Assembly (NCBI RefSeq): GCF_030122805.1
Contig: NZ_CP126080.1
Span: forward strand, 1,741,001 to 1,805,000
Reading direction: 5' to 3'
DNA length: 64,000 nt
DNA from: Mesobacillus sp. AQ2
GTDB taxonomy: Bacteria > Bacillota > Bacilli > Bacillales > Cytobacillaceae
Part shown: positions 29,823 to 41,178 of the stretch, in pieces
Numbering within the stretch: position 1 is the first letter of the stretch
Layout: each line of letters begins with the position of its first letter
Program-made: the position numbers and the translations under genes
Notes under the pieces: model-generated
Databases searched by the model: none
Told to the model about the DNA's origin: nothing
The model's input: the letters and a program-made list of their open reading frames with translations, nothing else

Positions 29823-31068
29823 GAACGGGTTTGAAAATGTTGAGATTCTAATAGAAAACGGAAAAATCTTAAAGGTTGAACCTCAAATCTCAATAGAAGC
29901 AGAAGAAATCATTGATGCAGACGGAAAGCTGCTGGCACCAGGACTGGTGGACCTCCATATACACCTTCGCGAGCCAGGCGGTGAAAAGAAAGAAACGATT
30001 GCAACCGGGACACTTGCAGCAGCGAAAGGCGGATTTACCACCGTTGCCGCCATGCCGAACACAAGACCCGTACCGGACAGTAAAGCCCAGATGGAATGGC
30101 TGCAGGAAAGGATACAGGAAACTGCTTCAGTTAGGGTGTTGCCATATGCTTCGATCACTGTCCGAGAACTGGGCCAGGAGCTCACCAATTTCGCTGAACT
30201 GAAAGAAGCAGGTGCCTTCGCACTGACTGATGACGGAGTAGGAGTCCAATCAGCAGGAATGATGCTTGAAGCGATGAAAAGGGCTGCAAAGCTTGATATG
30301 GCTGTCGTCGCTCATTGTGAGGACAATACACTGATCAACAAAGGCTCGCTTCATGAGGGAAAAAAAGCTGCAGAGCTTGGCATCAACGGAATCCCATCAG
30401 TATGCGAGTCAGTTCATATCGCCAGGGATATCCTTCTTGCTGAAGAAGCGGGCTGCCATTACCATGTCTGCCATATCAGCACGAAGGAATCTGTCAGGGC
30501 AGTGCGCGATGCAAAACGGTACGGCATCAAGGTTACTGCAGAAGTAACTCCACACCATTTGATTTTGAGTGAAGAGGATATACCAGGGAATGATGCCAAT
30601 TTTAAAATGAACCCTCCGCTAAGGAGCAAAGCCGACCAGGAAGCACTGATTGAAGGATTGCTGGATGGCACGATCGATTTTATCGCTACAGACCACGCGC
30701 CGCATACCAGCGGGGAAAAAGCAGAAGGAATTGAACTTGCGCCATTCGGGATTGTCGGCCTGGAGACAGCATTCCCGCTCTTATACACACATCTTGTTGA
30801 AAAAAAGGTCCTTACACTAAAGGAACTGATTGACTTTTTGACCATCAAGCCTGCAAAAGCATTCGGGCTGCCATATGGGGAGTTGAAGCCTGGTGCACCT
30901 GCAGATATCGTTCTGATTGATCTCGATCAGGAAAAAGAGATTAATCCAGATGAATTTTTATCAAAAGGAAAGAACACACCATTCGGCGGCTGGAACTGCA
31001 AGGGCTGGCCAGTACTGACAATTGCTGAAGGAAAAATAGTCTGGGAAAAGGGAGTTGTTAAGGCATGA
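29785..31068 (+). CDS. pyrC: Dihydroorotase
   Basis: Zinc amidohydrolase that cyclises carbamoyl aspartate, 427 residues (type I). Metal ligands are in [17 protein letters not shown], with later His residues in VVAHCEDN and YHVCHIST and the Asp in [11 protein letters not shown] 29785 ([11 protein letters not shown]) matches the family N-terminus; an in-frame TTG at 29758 adds residues without a better ribosome binding site. Overlaps carA by 4 nt. Confidence 0.96.
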   Translation: MSMLIKNGKLLTENGFENVEILIENGKILKVEPQISIEAEEIIDADGKLLAPGLVDLHIHLREPGGEKKETIATGTLAAAKGGFTTVAAMPNTRPVPDSKAQMEWLQERIQETASVRVLPYASITVRELGQELTNFAELKEAGAFALTDDGVGVQSAGMMLEAMKRAAKLDMAVVAHCEDNTLINKGSLHEGKKAAELGINGIPSVCESVHIARDILLAEEAGCHYHVCHISTKESVRAVRDAKRYGIKVTAEVTPHHLILSEEDIPGNDANFKMNPPLRSKADQEALIEGLLDGTIDFIATDHAPHTSGEKAEGIELAPFGIVGLETAFPLLYTHLVEKKVLTLKELIDFLTIKPAKAFGLPYGELKPGAPADIVLIDLDQEKEINPDEFLSKGKNTPFGGWNCKGWPVLTIAEGKIVWEKGVVKA

Positions 31069-32162
31069 AGAAGCAGCTGATATTGGAAGATGGAACGGTT
31101 TTTGTGGGAGAAGGCTTTGGAAGTGAAACTCAGACGACAGGAGAGGTTGTTTTCAATACTGGTATGACCGGCTATCAGGAAATCCTGTCTGACCCATCCT
31201 ACTGCGGCCAAATCGTGACATTGACCTATCCCTTGATTGGAAATTACGGAATCAATAGGGATGATTTTGAGTCGATCAATCCTGCAGTCCAGGGATTAAT
31301 CGTTAAAGAGAATGCCGAATTCCCTTCTAACTGGCGTGCTGAACTGTCATTGCACGATTACCTTAAAATGAAAAACATTCCGGGAATTGCCGGGATCGAT
31401 ACAAGGAAACTGACAAAAATCATTCGCCAGCACGGAACGTTGAAAGGCATGATTTGCGGTATTGAAGAGAATGCCGAAGAGATTGTTGCAAAATTGAAAA
31501 TGAAAAACCTGCCAAATGACCAGGTGAAGCAGGTATCAACAAAAACACCTTATCCAAGCCCAGGCCGCGGACATAGAGTTGTCCTGGTTGATTTCGGGCT
31601 GAAGCACGGGATTTTGAGAGAATTGAATAAAAGAAACTGTGATGTGATTGTCGTTCCATACAATACGACTGCCGAAGAAATTCTCAGCCTTAGTCCTGAT
31701 GGCATCATGCTTTCAAACGGACCTGGGGACCCAAAGGACGTCCCGGAAGCAATCGAAATGATCCAGGGTTTGCTCGGCAAGGTGCCGCTGTTTGGAATCT
31801 GCCTTGGCCATCAGCTGTTCGCGCTTGCTTGCGGAGCCAATACCGAGAAAATGAAATTCGGCCATCGAGGTTCGAACCATCCGGTGAAAGATATACGGAC
31901 AGGGAGGGTCGCGCTGACATCCCAAAACCATGGATATACGGTAAAAGAAGATTCAGTAACAGGAACAGAACTGGAGATCACCCATATTGCCCTTAATGAT
32001 GGCACAATCGAAGGGCTTTCCCACAAAAATGTGGCGGCATTCACTGTACAATATCATCCGGAGGCATCACCAGGACCGGAGGATGCAAACGGATTGTTCA
32101 ATCAATTCATGGAGTTAGTTGAAGCAGAAAAAAAGGAGGTTGTCGCACATGCCAAAGCGTAA
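31065..32162 (+). CDS. carA: Carbamoyl phosphate synthase small (glutaminase) subunit
   Basis: Pyrimidine-specific glutaminase subunit (PyrAA in B. subtilis), 365 residues. N-terminal domain [14 protein letters not shown]...[22 protein letters not shown]-terminal class I amidotransferase domain with nucleophile Cys in [15 protein letters not shown] and the His-Glu pair in [16 protein letters not shown] overlap with pyrC; overlaps carB by 14 nt. Ammonia is channelled to the large subunit. Confidence 0.97.
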   Translation: MKKQLILEDGTVFVGEGFGSETQTTGEVVFNTGMTGYQEILSDPSYCGQIVTLTYPLIGNYGINRDDFESINPAVQGLIVKENAEFPSNWRAELSLHDYLKMKNIPGIAGIDTRKLTKIIRQHGTLKGMICGIEENAEEIVAKLKMKNLPNDQVKQVSTKTPYPSPGRGHRVVLVDFGLKHGILRELNKRNCDVIVVPYNTTAEEILSLSPDGIMLSNGPGDPKDVPEAIEMIQGLLGKVPLFGICLGHQLFALACGANTEKMKFGHRGSNHPVKDIRTGRVALTSQNHGYTVKEDSVTGTELEITHIALNDGTIEGLSHKNVAAFTVQYHPEASPGPEDANGLFNQFMELVEAEKKEVVAHAKA

Positions 32163-35100
32163 AGATGTACAGACAATTTTAGTTATAGGTTCAGGGCCAA
32201 TCATCATCGGCCAGGCGGCGGAATTCGATTATGCAGGCACACAGGCATGCATCGCATTAAGGGAAGAAGGCTACAAGGTCATCCTTGTCAACTCCAATCC
32301 GGCGACAATCATGACGGACACGGAAATTGCCGATGTTGTATACATAGAACCCCTTACACAGGAGTTTGTATCAAGGATCATCCGCAAGGAGCGCCCGGAT
32401 GCAATCCTTCCGACCCTTGGCGGGCAGACCGGCTTGAACCTGGCTGTCGAACTGGCCAATTCAGGAGTATTGGATGAATGCGGCGTACAAATCCTCGGAA
32501 CCAAACTTGAAGCAATCAACCAGGCTGAGGACAGGGAGCTGTTCAGGAATCTGATGAACGAGCTTGGGCAGCCGGTTCCGGACAGCGAAATCATCCATAG
32601 CCTTGAAGAGGCATATGCATTCGTAGAAAGTATCGGCTACCCCGTGATCGTCCGTCCCGCTTTCACAATGGGAGGAACTGGCGGCGGAATCTGCAGCAAT
32701 GAAAAAGAATTGATTGAAATCGTGACAAGCGGAATTAAAAACAGCCCGGTAGGACAATGCCTGCTCGAGAAAAGCATTGCCGGATTCAAGGAAATTGAGT
32801 ATGAAGTGATGCGCGACAGCAATGATAATGCCATTGTAGTCTGCAATATGGAGAATTTCGATCCGGTTGGCGTCCACACAGGGGATTCAATCGTTGTCGC
32901 ACCTAGCCAGACATTGAGTGACCGTGAATACCAGCTGCTCAGGAACGCAAGCCTGAAAATCATCAGGGCACTTAAAATCGAGGGCGGCTGCAATGTACAG
33001 CTGGCGCTTGACCCAGACAGCTTCAATTACTATGTAATCGAGGTGAACCCACGTGTCAGCCGGTCGTCCGCACTGGCTTCCAAGGCGACAGGATACCCGA
33101 TTGCCAAGCTGGCTGCAAAGATCGCGATAGGGTTGACACTCGATGAAATGCTGAATCCGGTCACAGGTAAAACATATGCCTGCTTTGAACCGGCACTGGA
33201 TTATGTCGTAACAAAAATTCCGCGCTGGCCATTCGATAAGTTCGAATCCGCCAACCGAACACTGGGTACGCAAATGAAAGCCACCGGCGAAGTCATGGCA
33301 ATCGGCAGAAACTTTGAGGAGTCTTTGCTAAAAGCAATCCGTTCACTTGAGGCGGACGTCACCCATCTTTCACTGAATAATAAAGATGAAATCGATGATG
33401 AACTGCTTGAAAAAAGGATCCGCAAAGCAGGGGATGAGCGACTGTTTTATCTTGCGGAAGCGATCAGAAGAGGTATCACCATCGAAACGCTGCACAGCTG
33501 GAGCAAAATCGACTTATTCTTCCTATATAAATTAGAGAGATTAATAGCTTTCGAAAAGGAGCTGTCGGCACAGCCATTCGAGCTCGAAACAGCCAGGACC
33601 GCGAAACAAAAAGGCTTTGCCGATAAGGTCATCGCCAAACTGTGGAAGGTGACAGAAAAAGAAGTATACCAATGGCGCATAGATAATGGGCTGACTCCTG
33701 TCTTTAAAATGGTCGACACTTGTGCGGCTGAATTCGAATCTGGAACTCCATACTTCTATGGTACCTACGAGGAAGAGAATGAGTCGATCGTGACGGAAAA
33801 GCCAAGCGTCATCGTACTGGGGTCCGGTCCAATCAGGATTGGTCAGGGAATCGAATTCGACTATGCTACCGTCCACTCTGTCAAAGCTATAAAAGAGGCA
33901 GGCTATGAAGCAATCATCGTCAATAATAACCCGGAAACGGTATCTACCGATTTCAGCATCTCTGATAAATTGTACTTCGAACCACTAACAATTGAAGACG
34001 TCATGAACATCGTGAACCTGGAGAAACCGATTGGCGCTGTCGTCCAATTCGGGGGCCAGACAGCTATCAATCTAGCTTCGAAGCTGGTGGACAGAGGGGT
34101 TAAAATACTTGGCACAAGCCTTGAGGACCTAGACCGTGCAGAGGACAGAGACAAGTTTGAATATGCTCTTTCAGACCTGAACATTCCGCTGCCAAAAGGA
34201 AGCACAGCAAAATCAGTAAAAGAGGCAGCCGCAATAGCAGCGGAAATTGGTTACCCAGTCCTCGTCCGCCCATCCTATGTACTTGGCGGCAGAGCAATGG
34301 AAATCGTCTACAAAGAAGAAGAGCTGCTTTTCTATATGAAAAATGCAGTAAAGGTAAATCCAGATTATCCGGTACTGATTGACCGTTACCTGACTGGAAA
34401 AGAAGTTGAAGTGGACGCGATTTCGGATGGCAAAAATGTATTGATTCCCGGGATCATGGAGCACATCGAGAGAGCCGGCGTCCACTCAGGTGATTCAATC
34501 GGAGTCTATCCGCCGCAAAGCCTGAGTGAAGAAGTAAAACAAAAGCTAGTATCCTATACAATCGACCTTGCAAGAGGACTAAACATCGTAGGCTTGCTGA
34601 ATATCCAGTATGTAATCGCGAATGAAGAGGTTTTTGTTCTGGAAGTCAATCCGCGTTCAAGCAGGACGGTACCATTCCTGAGCAAGATCACGAATGTGCC
34701 GATGGCAAAAATCGCCACAAAAGTAATCCTTGGACAAAGCATTGAAGACCAGGGCTACCAGACTGGACTTGTACCAGAACAAGAGGGAGTGTTTGTCAAA
34801 GTACCGGTGTTCTCCTTTGAAAAACTGCGCCGCGTGGACATTACGTTAGGACCTGAAATGAAATCGACAGGTGAAGTAATGGGCAAGGATACAACGCTTG
34901 AAAAAGCTCTGTATAAAGGCATGATCGCTGCCGGAATGAAATTCAAGGAATTCGGGACTGTGCTGCTGACAGTGGCGGATAAAGATAAAGAAGAAGCACT
35001 GGCGTTAGCCAAAAGGTTCTCGAGCATCGGCTATCAGCTGATGGCTACCGAGGGCACGGCAAAATACCTGCAAAATAACGGAATCAAAGTCAAAACAGTC

Positions 35101-35357
35101 GGCAAGATTGGCTCTCCTGGCCAGAACCTGATTGATGTCATCCGTAAAGGGGAAGCTCAGATGGTCATCAATACGCTTACAAAAGGAAAACAGCCTGAAC
35201 GCGACGGCTTCAGGATTCGCCGTGAATCAGTTGAAAATGGCGTGCCTTGCCTGACGTCCCTGGATACAGCAAAAGCGATTTTAAGAGTCATTGAATCTAT
35301 GACTTTCTCAGCGGATGCCTTAAAGCCAATGGAGCAAGCCAAAGAAGGTGTCCTTTC

Positions 35358-35361
<4 letters not shown>
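32149..35361 (+). CDS. carB: Carbamoyl phosphate synthase large subunit
   Basis: 1070-residue synthetase (PyrAB) with two ATP-grasp halves: N-half ([31 protein letters not shown]) phosphorylates bicarbonate; C-half ([34 protein letters not shown]) phosphorylates carbamate; the C-terminal MGS-like domain (about 930-1070) is the allosteric region. A strong AAAAAGGAGGT lies before ATG 32149, which is preferred to the in-frame ATG 32119. Largest gene in the window. Confidence 0.97.
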
Positions 35362-37747
<2,386 letters not shown>

Positions 37748-37751
<4 letters not shown>

Positions 37752-38383
37752 GAAAAGAAATTGCAGAATCCTTGCTTGAAATCGAAGCGGTAAGCTTACA
37801 GCCAGACAATCCATTCACATGGTCGTCAGGACTGAAATCACCCATATACTGTGACAACAGATTGACACTCTCTTATCCTGCTGTCCGCAGAATAGTGGCT
37901 AAAGGATTAAAGGATCTCATCGAGCAGCATTTCCCAGAGACTGAGATGGTTGCCGGAACAGCTACTGCTGGGATCCCTCACGCCGCCTGGGTAAGTGAAC
38001 TGCTGGATCTTCCTTTGTGTTATGTACGTTCTAAAGCAAAGGGACATGGAAAAGGCAATCAGATTGAAGGCAAGGTGACGGAAGGACAGAAAGTAGTGGT
38101 TGTAGAGGATCTGATCTCAACTGGGGGCAGTGTAATCGAAGCCGTCCAGGCTTTGCGGAACGCAGGCTGTCAGGTGCTTGGAGTGGTCTCTATTTTTACA
38201 TACGAACTGGCAAAAGGAGAACAGCAGCTGAAATCGTCTAATATAGAAGCATACTCATTGACAGATTTCAGTACACTGGCAAAAATCGCGGAACAAAAGG
38301 GACTGATAACGAAGGAGAACCTTAGCAGCCTGGAAGAATGGAAACAGGATCCGGCTGAATGGGGAACAGCTAAAAACTCTTGA
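37748..38383 (+). CDS. pyrE: Orotate phosphoribosyltransferase
   Basis: Adds ribose phosphate from PRPP to orotate, giving OMP. 211 residues with the PRPP motif [17 protein letters not shown] and the flexible catalytic loop [15 protein letters not shown]. Last gene of the pyr operon. In B. subtilis a sulfate-assimilation group follows; here the next gene is rqcH on the other strand. Confidence 0.96.
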
Positions 38384-38401
38384 CCCTCGCAAAAAAAGAA
38401 G

Positions 38402-38434
38402 AGAACCTGCCGAGCTTGCCGGCAGGTTCTTTTG
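38402..38434 (+). terminator. Terminator of the pyr operon
   Basis: Perfect 10-bp stem AGAACCTGCC (38402-38411) / GGCAGGTTCT (38421-38430), followed by TTT. Confidence 0.85.
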
Positions 38435-38492
38435 GGTCTACATTAAATTATAATAGTATTTTTGTGTGGATAACTACATATGGGTGTCTTAA

Positions 38493-38610
38493 TCCAGCTC
38501 CAGCGCCTAGCCCCTCGAGACGTTTCAGTCCTGCCAATGAAGTCAAAGAACGACTTCACTGTCAGGCCCTCCAACGCTTGTCGGGGCTGAACAAGGCGCT
38601 TGCGCTTTTT
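38493..38610. repeat. REP-like palindromic repeat, copy A
   Basis: 118-bp unit starting TCCAGCTCCAGCGCCTAG and ending AAGGCGCTTGCGCTTTTT. Arms AGCGCCT/AGGCGCT and AGCCCC/GGGGCT, and the inner GAAGTC/GACTTC pair, make it an imperfect palindrome. It is the same family as four copies at 40483-41085. Lies between the convergent ends of pyrE and rqcH, 17 bp from the rqcH stop codon. Confidence 0.85.
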
Positions 38611-38627
38611 GTTCTTCATTGCTTCAA

Positions 38628-40325
38628 TTACAGGATCACATCTTCATCTGGTGTGACATAAACGGTCTGCTGCTGTTCGTAAATGACGAATCCTGGTTTG
38701 GCACCGGCCGGCTTCTTTACATGGCGAACCCGGGTGAAATCGACTGGAACAGAGCTTGAATTCCTTGCTTTACTGAAATAAGCGGCAATCTGGGCGGCCT
38801 CAAGGATGACATCTTCCGAAGGCTCTTTGCTTCGGATCACGACATGTGATCCTGGAATATCTTTTGTGTGCAGCCAGATTTCATCACGGGCTGCAACTTT
38901 GTTCGTTAAATAATCATTTTGCTTATTGTTTTTACCGACGAGGATTTCTGTTCCGTCAGTTGAATGATATTTTTCCAGGACAGGTTTCAGGTTCTGCTTA
39001 TTCTTATTGCCCTTTTTCTGTCTCGCCCGGATATATCCGCCTTCAATCAATTCCTCCCTGATTTCTTCAATATCCTTTGGTGAAGCTGTTTCAACCTGCT
39101 GCAGCAGGGAATCGAAATAGGCCACCTCGTCCTGTGCCAGTTGAATTTGCTCCTTTACAATATTGACGGAGTTCTTGGCCTTCTGATACTTTGTGAAATA
39201 TTTTTGCGCATTTTCAGATGGAGTCTTCCGCGGATCCAATGGTATGTTGATGGAAGCGCCGTTTTCATCATAATAATTCACGACCGAGATTTCTTTCATT
39301 CCCTTTTGGGCCATAAAAATATTCGCGGTCAGCAATTCTCCGTAAAGCTGGAACTGCTCGGCCTTTTTTGCATCCTCCAGTGTAGCTTCGAGCTTCTTGA
39401 TTTTCTTCTCGTTCTTTTCTTTTTCATTCGCCAGCAGACGTTCCAGGTCATTTCCCTGCTGCTTGACCCTGTCGCGCTCAGCTTTTCCAAAATAAAAGCG
39501 ATCAAGAAGCTGGCTCAGCGTTTCGAAAGATTTGGTCTCTCCCTGTAAATGTTCAAGAGGGAGCAGGTAAAAGGCTTCCTTATTGCTTCCATACGTTACA
39601 GCCGGCTTGTAATGATGATTTTTAATCTCTTCCATCAAGGCGGCGAAAGCCTTAGGGAGAGTTGTCCGGTTGACGAGCCCTGCCTTAAAGGCAATCTCTT
39701 TTGCCAGTACAGGAGAAACCCCGGCAAAATTTGCAACCAACTGCTTATCGATCTTTCCAGCGTTGAAATCAACCACCCTGAGGACATCTTCTTCCCCAGC
39801 CTCAAGCGGGTTCAGTTTTTCCTGTTGAGGAGGCATGATATATTCCTGGCCAGGCATGATCGCCCGGTGTGAATTCACGGCGAAAGAAATATGCTTGATG
39901 CTGTCAAGAATGATGTTCCTGTTCTTATCCACGATGATAATATTGCTGTGGCGCCCCATGACCTCAACAATCAGCTGTTTGTATGAAATATCACCGATTT
40001 CATTCCGTCCTTTCACCTCAAAAATAATCATTCGGTCAAGTCCTGCCTGCTTGATATCTTCGATGATGAATCCCTCCAGATGCTTGCGCAACAGCATACA
40101 GAACATTGGCGGCTCATTTGGATTATCATATTGCTCATTGGTGATCTGGACCCTTGCGTAGCTTGGATGAGCCGAGAGCAGCAGCTTATGGTTGACGCCA
40201 TTCGCTCTCACCGCAAGAATGATTTCGTTTTTATATGGCTGGTGTATTTTATTGATTCTTCCTCCTTTAAGCAGGGAGGAAAGTTCATGTGTAATCGCTC
40301 TTGTAAACAATCCGTCAAATGACAT
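38628..40325 (-). CDS. rqcH: Ribosome quality control NEMF homologue RqcH
   Basis: Rqc2/NEMF-family protein of 565 residues that binds stalled 50S-peptidyl-tRNA and directs C-terminal alanine tailing for degradation. NFACT-N domain with the key Asp97-Arg98 in QAGLDR, a central helix-hairpin and coiled-coil part (about 260-430), and NFACT-R with [19 protein letters not shown] near the end. Start at 40325 ([11 protein letters not shown]) matches family members and follows AAAAGGAT; an upstream in-frame extension is rejected. The C-terminus ends TPDEDVIL, a few residues shorter than my recollection of the B. subtilis protein. Only large minus-strand gene. Confidence 0.95.
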   Translation of the reverse strand: MSFDGLFTRAITHELSSLLKGGRINKIHQPYKNEIILAVRANGVNHKLLLSAHPSYARVQITNEQYDNPNEPPMFCMLLRKHLEGFIIEDIKQAGLDRMIIFEVKGRNEIGDISYKQLIVEVMGRHSNIIIVDKNRNIILDSIKHISFAVNSHRAIMPGQEYIMPPQQEKLNPLEAGEEDVLRVVDFNAGKIDKQLVANFAGVSPVLAKEIAFKAGLVNRTTLPKAFAALMEEIKNHHYKPAVTYGSNKEAFYLLPLEHLQGETKSFETLSQLLDRFYFGKAERDRVKQQGNDLERLLANEKEKNEKKIKKLEATLEDAKKAEQFQLYGELLTANIFMAQKGMKEISVVNYYDENGASINIPLDPRKTPSENAQKYFTKYQKAKNSVNIVKEQIQLAQDEVAYFDSLLQQVETASPKDIEEIREELIEGGYIRARQKKGNKNKQNLKPVLEKYHSTDGTEILVGKNNKQNDYLTNKVAARDEIWLHTKDIPGSHVVIRSKEPSEDVILEAAQIAAYFSKARNSSSVPVDFTRVRHVKKPAGAKPGFVIYEQQQTVYVTPDEDVIL

Positions 40326-40482
40326 TTGAATTACATCCTTTTCTATTATCTGGCATGCTGGGTATAAGCGGGTATTCTGTCTAGCTTGTGCAAAGCTATT
40401 GGCGCCCAAAAACGGTTGATTTTCGAAAAAGAAGTCACCAATACCGTTTGGAATTAGCGAGTTAACTTCATGTTTCTTATTG
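40326..40482. other. rqcH upstream region
   Basis: 157 nt without a gene between the rqcH start and the repeat cluster. It contains a spaced inverted repeat AAACGGT (40410-40416) / ACCGTTT (40443-40449). No convincing minus-strand promoter with correct spacing was found, though one is expected. Confidence 0.3.
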
Positions 40483-41085
40483 TCCAGCTAAGGCTCCTAG
40501 CCCCTCGAGACGTTTCGGTCCGCCCAATGAAGTCAAAGAGCGACTTCACTGGTCGGCCCTCCAACGCTTGTCGGGTCTGACCAAGGCGCTTCCGCTTTTC
40601 TTTATCCAGCTCCAGCGCCTAGCCCCTCGAGACGTTTCGGTCCGCCCAATGAAGTCAAAGAGCGACTTCACTGGTCGGTCCTCCAACGCTTGTCGGGTCT
40701 GACCAAGGCGCTTCCGCTTTTATATTGTCCAGCTACGGCTCCTAACTCCTCGAGACGCTTGTCCAGTGTCGCCTCCTAGAAACTCCGAAACTTCAACTCC
40801 GCCGGCAGAAGCAAAAAGCGCTTCTTTGTCGGTGTCTCCAGTTTCTGCGTTTCTGGACAGTCGGCTATACTTTTCGGTTTCGGTCCTGACAATGAAGTCA
40901 AAGAACGACTTCACTGTCAGGCCCTCCAGCGCTTGTCGGAGTTGGACAGTCGCCTTCGCTTTTCTTTATCCAGCTCCAGCGCCTAGCCCCTCGAGACGTT
41001 TCGGTCCGCCCAATGAAGTCAAAGAGCGACTTCACTGGTCGGCCCTCCAACGCTTGTCGGGGCTGACCAAGGCGCTTCCGCTTTT
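40483..41085. repeat. Cluster of four REP-like palindromic repeats (copies B-E)
   Basis: Copies B (40483-40599), C (40605-40721) and E (40969-41085) are 117 bp each and nearly identical; they start TCCAGCT and end GGCGCTTCCGCTTTT. Copy D (40728-40963) is longer and diverged: after the shared start and CCTCGAGACG it contains a second hairpin unit (GTCCAG.../CTGGAC; AGAAGC/GCTTCT), then resumes the family pattern. B, C and E share CAATGAAGTCAAAGAGCGAC; D and copy A have AAAGAACGAC instead. Units are direct repeats separated by 5-7 nt AT-rich linkers. They lie between the divergent rqcH and the P-ATPase gene. Confidence 0.88.
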
Positions 41086-41166
41086 ATATCTACAAACATC
41101 TTATCATTTTTTTGGACAGGGCTGAATAAGCTTTCTTTAGAGTAGGACAAACAAGGAGGAAGTGTG

Positions 41167-41178
41167 ATGGCCCCATGA
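41167..41178 (+). promoter_or_regulatory. Three-codon minicistron before the P-type ATPase
   Basis: The strong ribosome binding site AAGGAGGA (41152-41159) is 7 nt before an ATG at 41167, but that frame reads Met-Ala-Pro-stop (ATG GCC CCA TGA). Its stop TGA overlaps the ATPase ATG at 41175 (ATGA). The ATPase start itself is 15 nt from the same site and no in-frame start exists closer. Coupled reinitiation is a reasonable inference. Confidence 0.5.

Noticed and set aside
38493..38610. Target-site duplication around palindromic repeats
   Set aside because: No exact direct repeats were found at the edges of copies A-E, unlike the 337-bp element, so transposition by the same mechanism is not supported.
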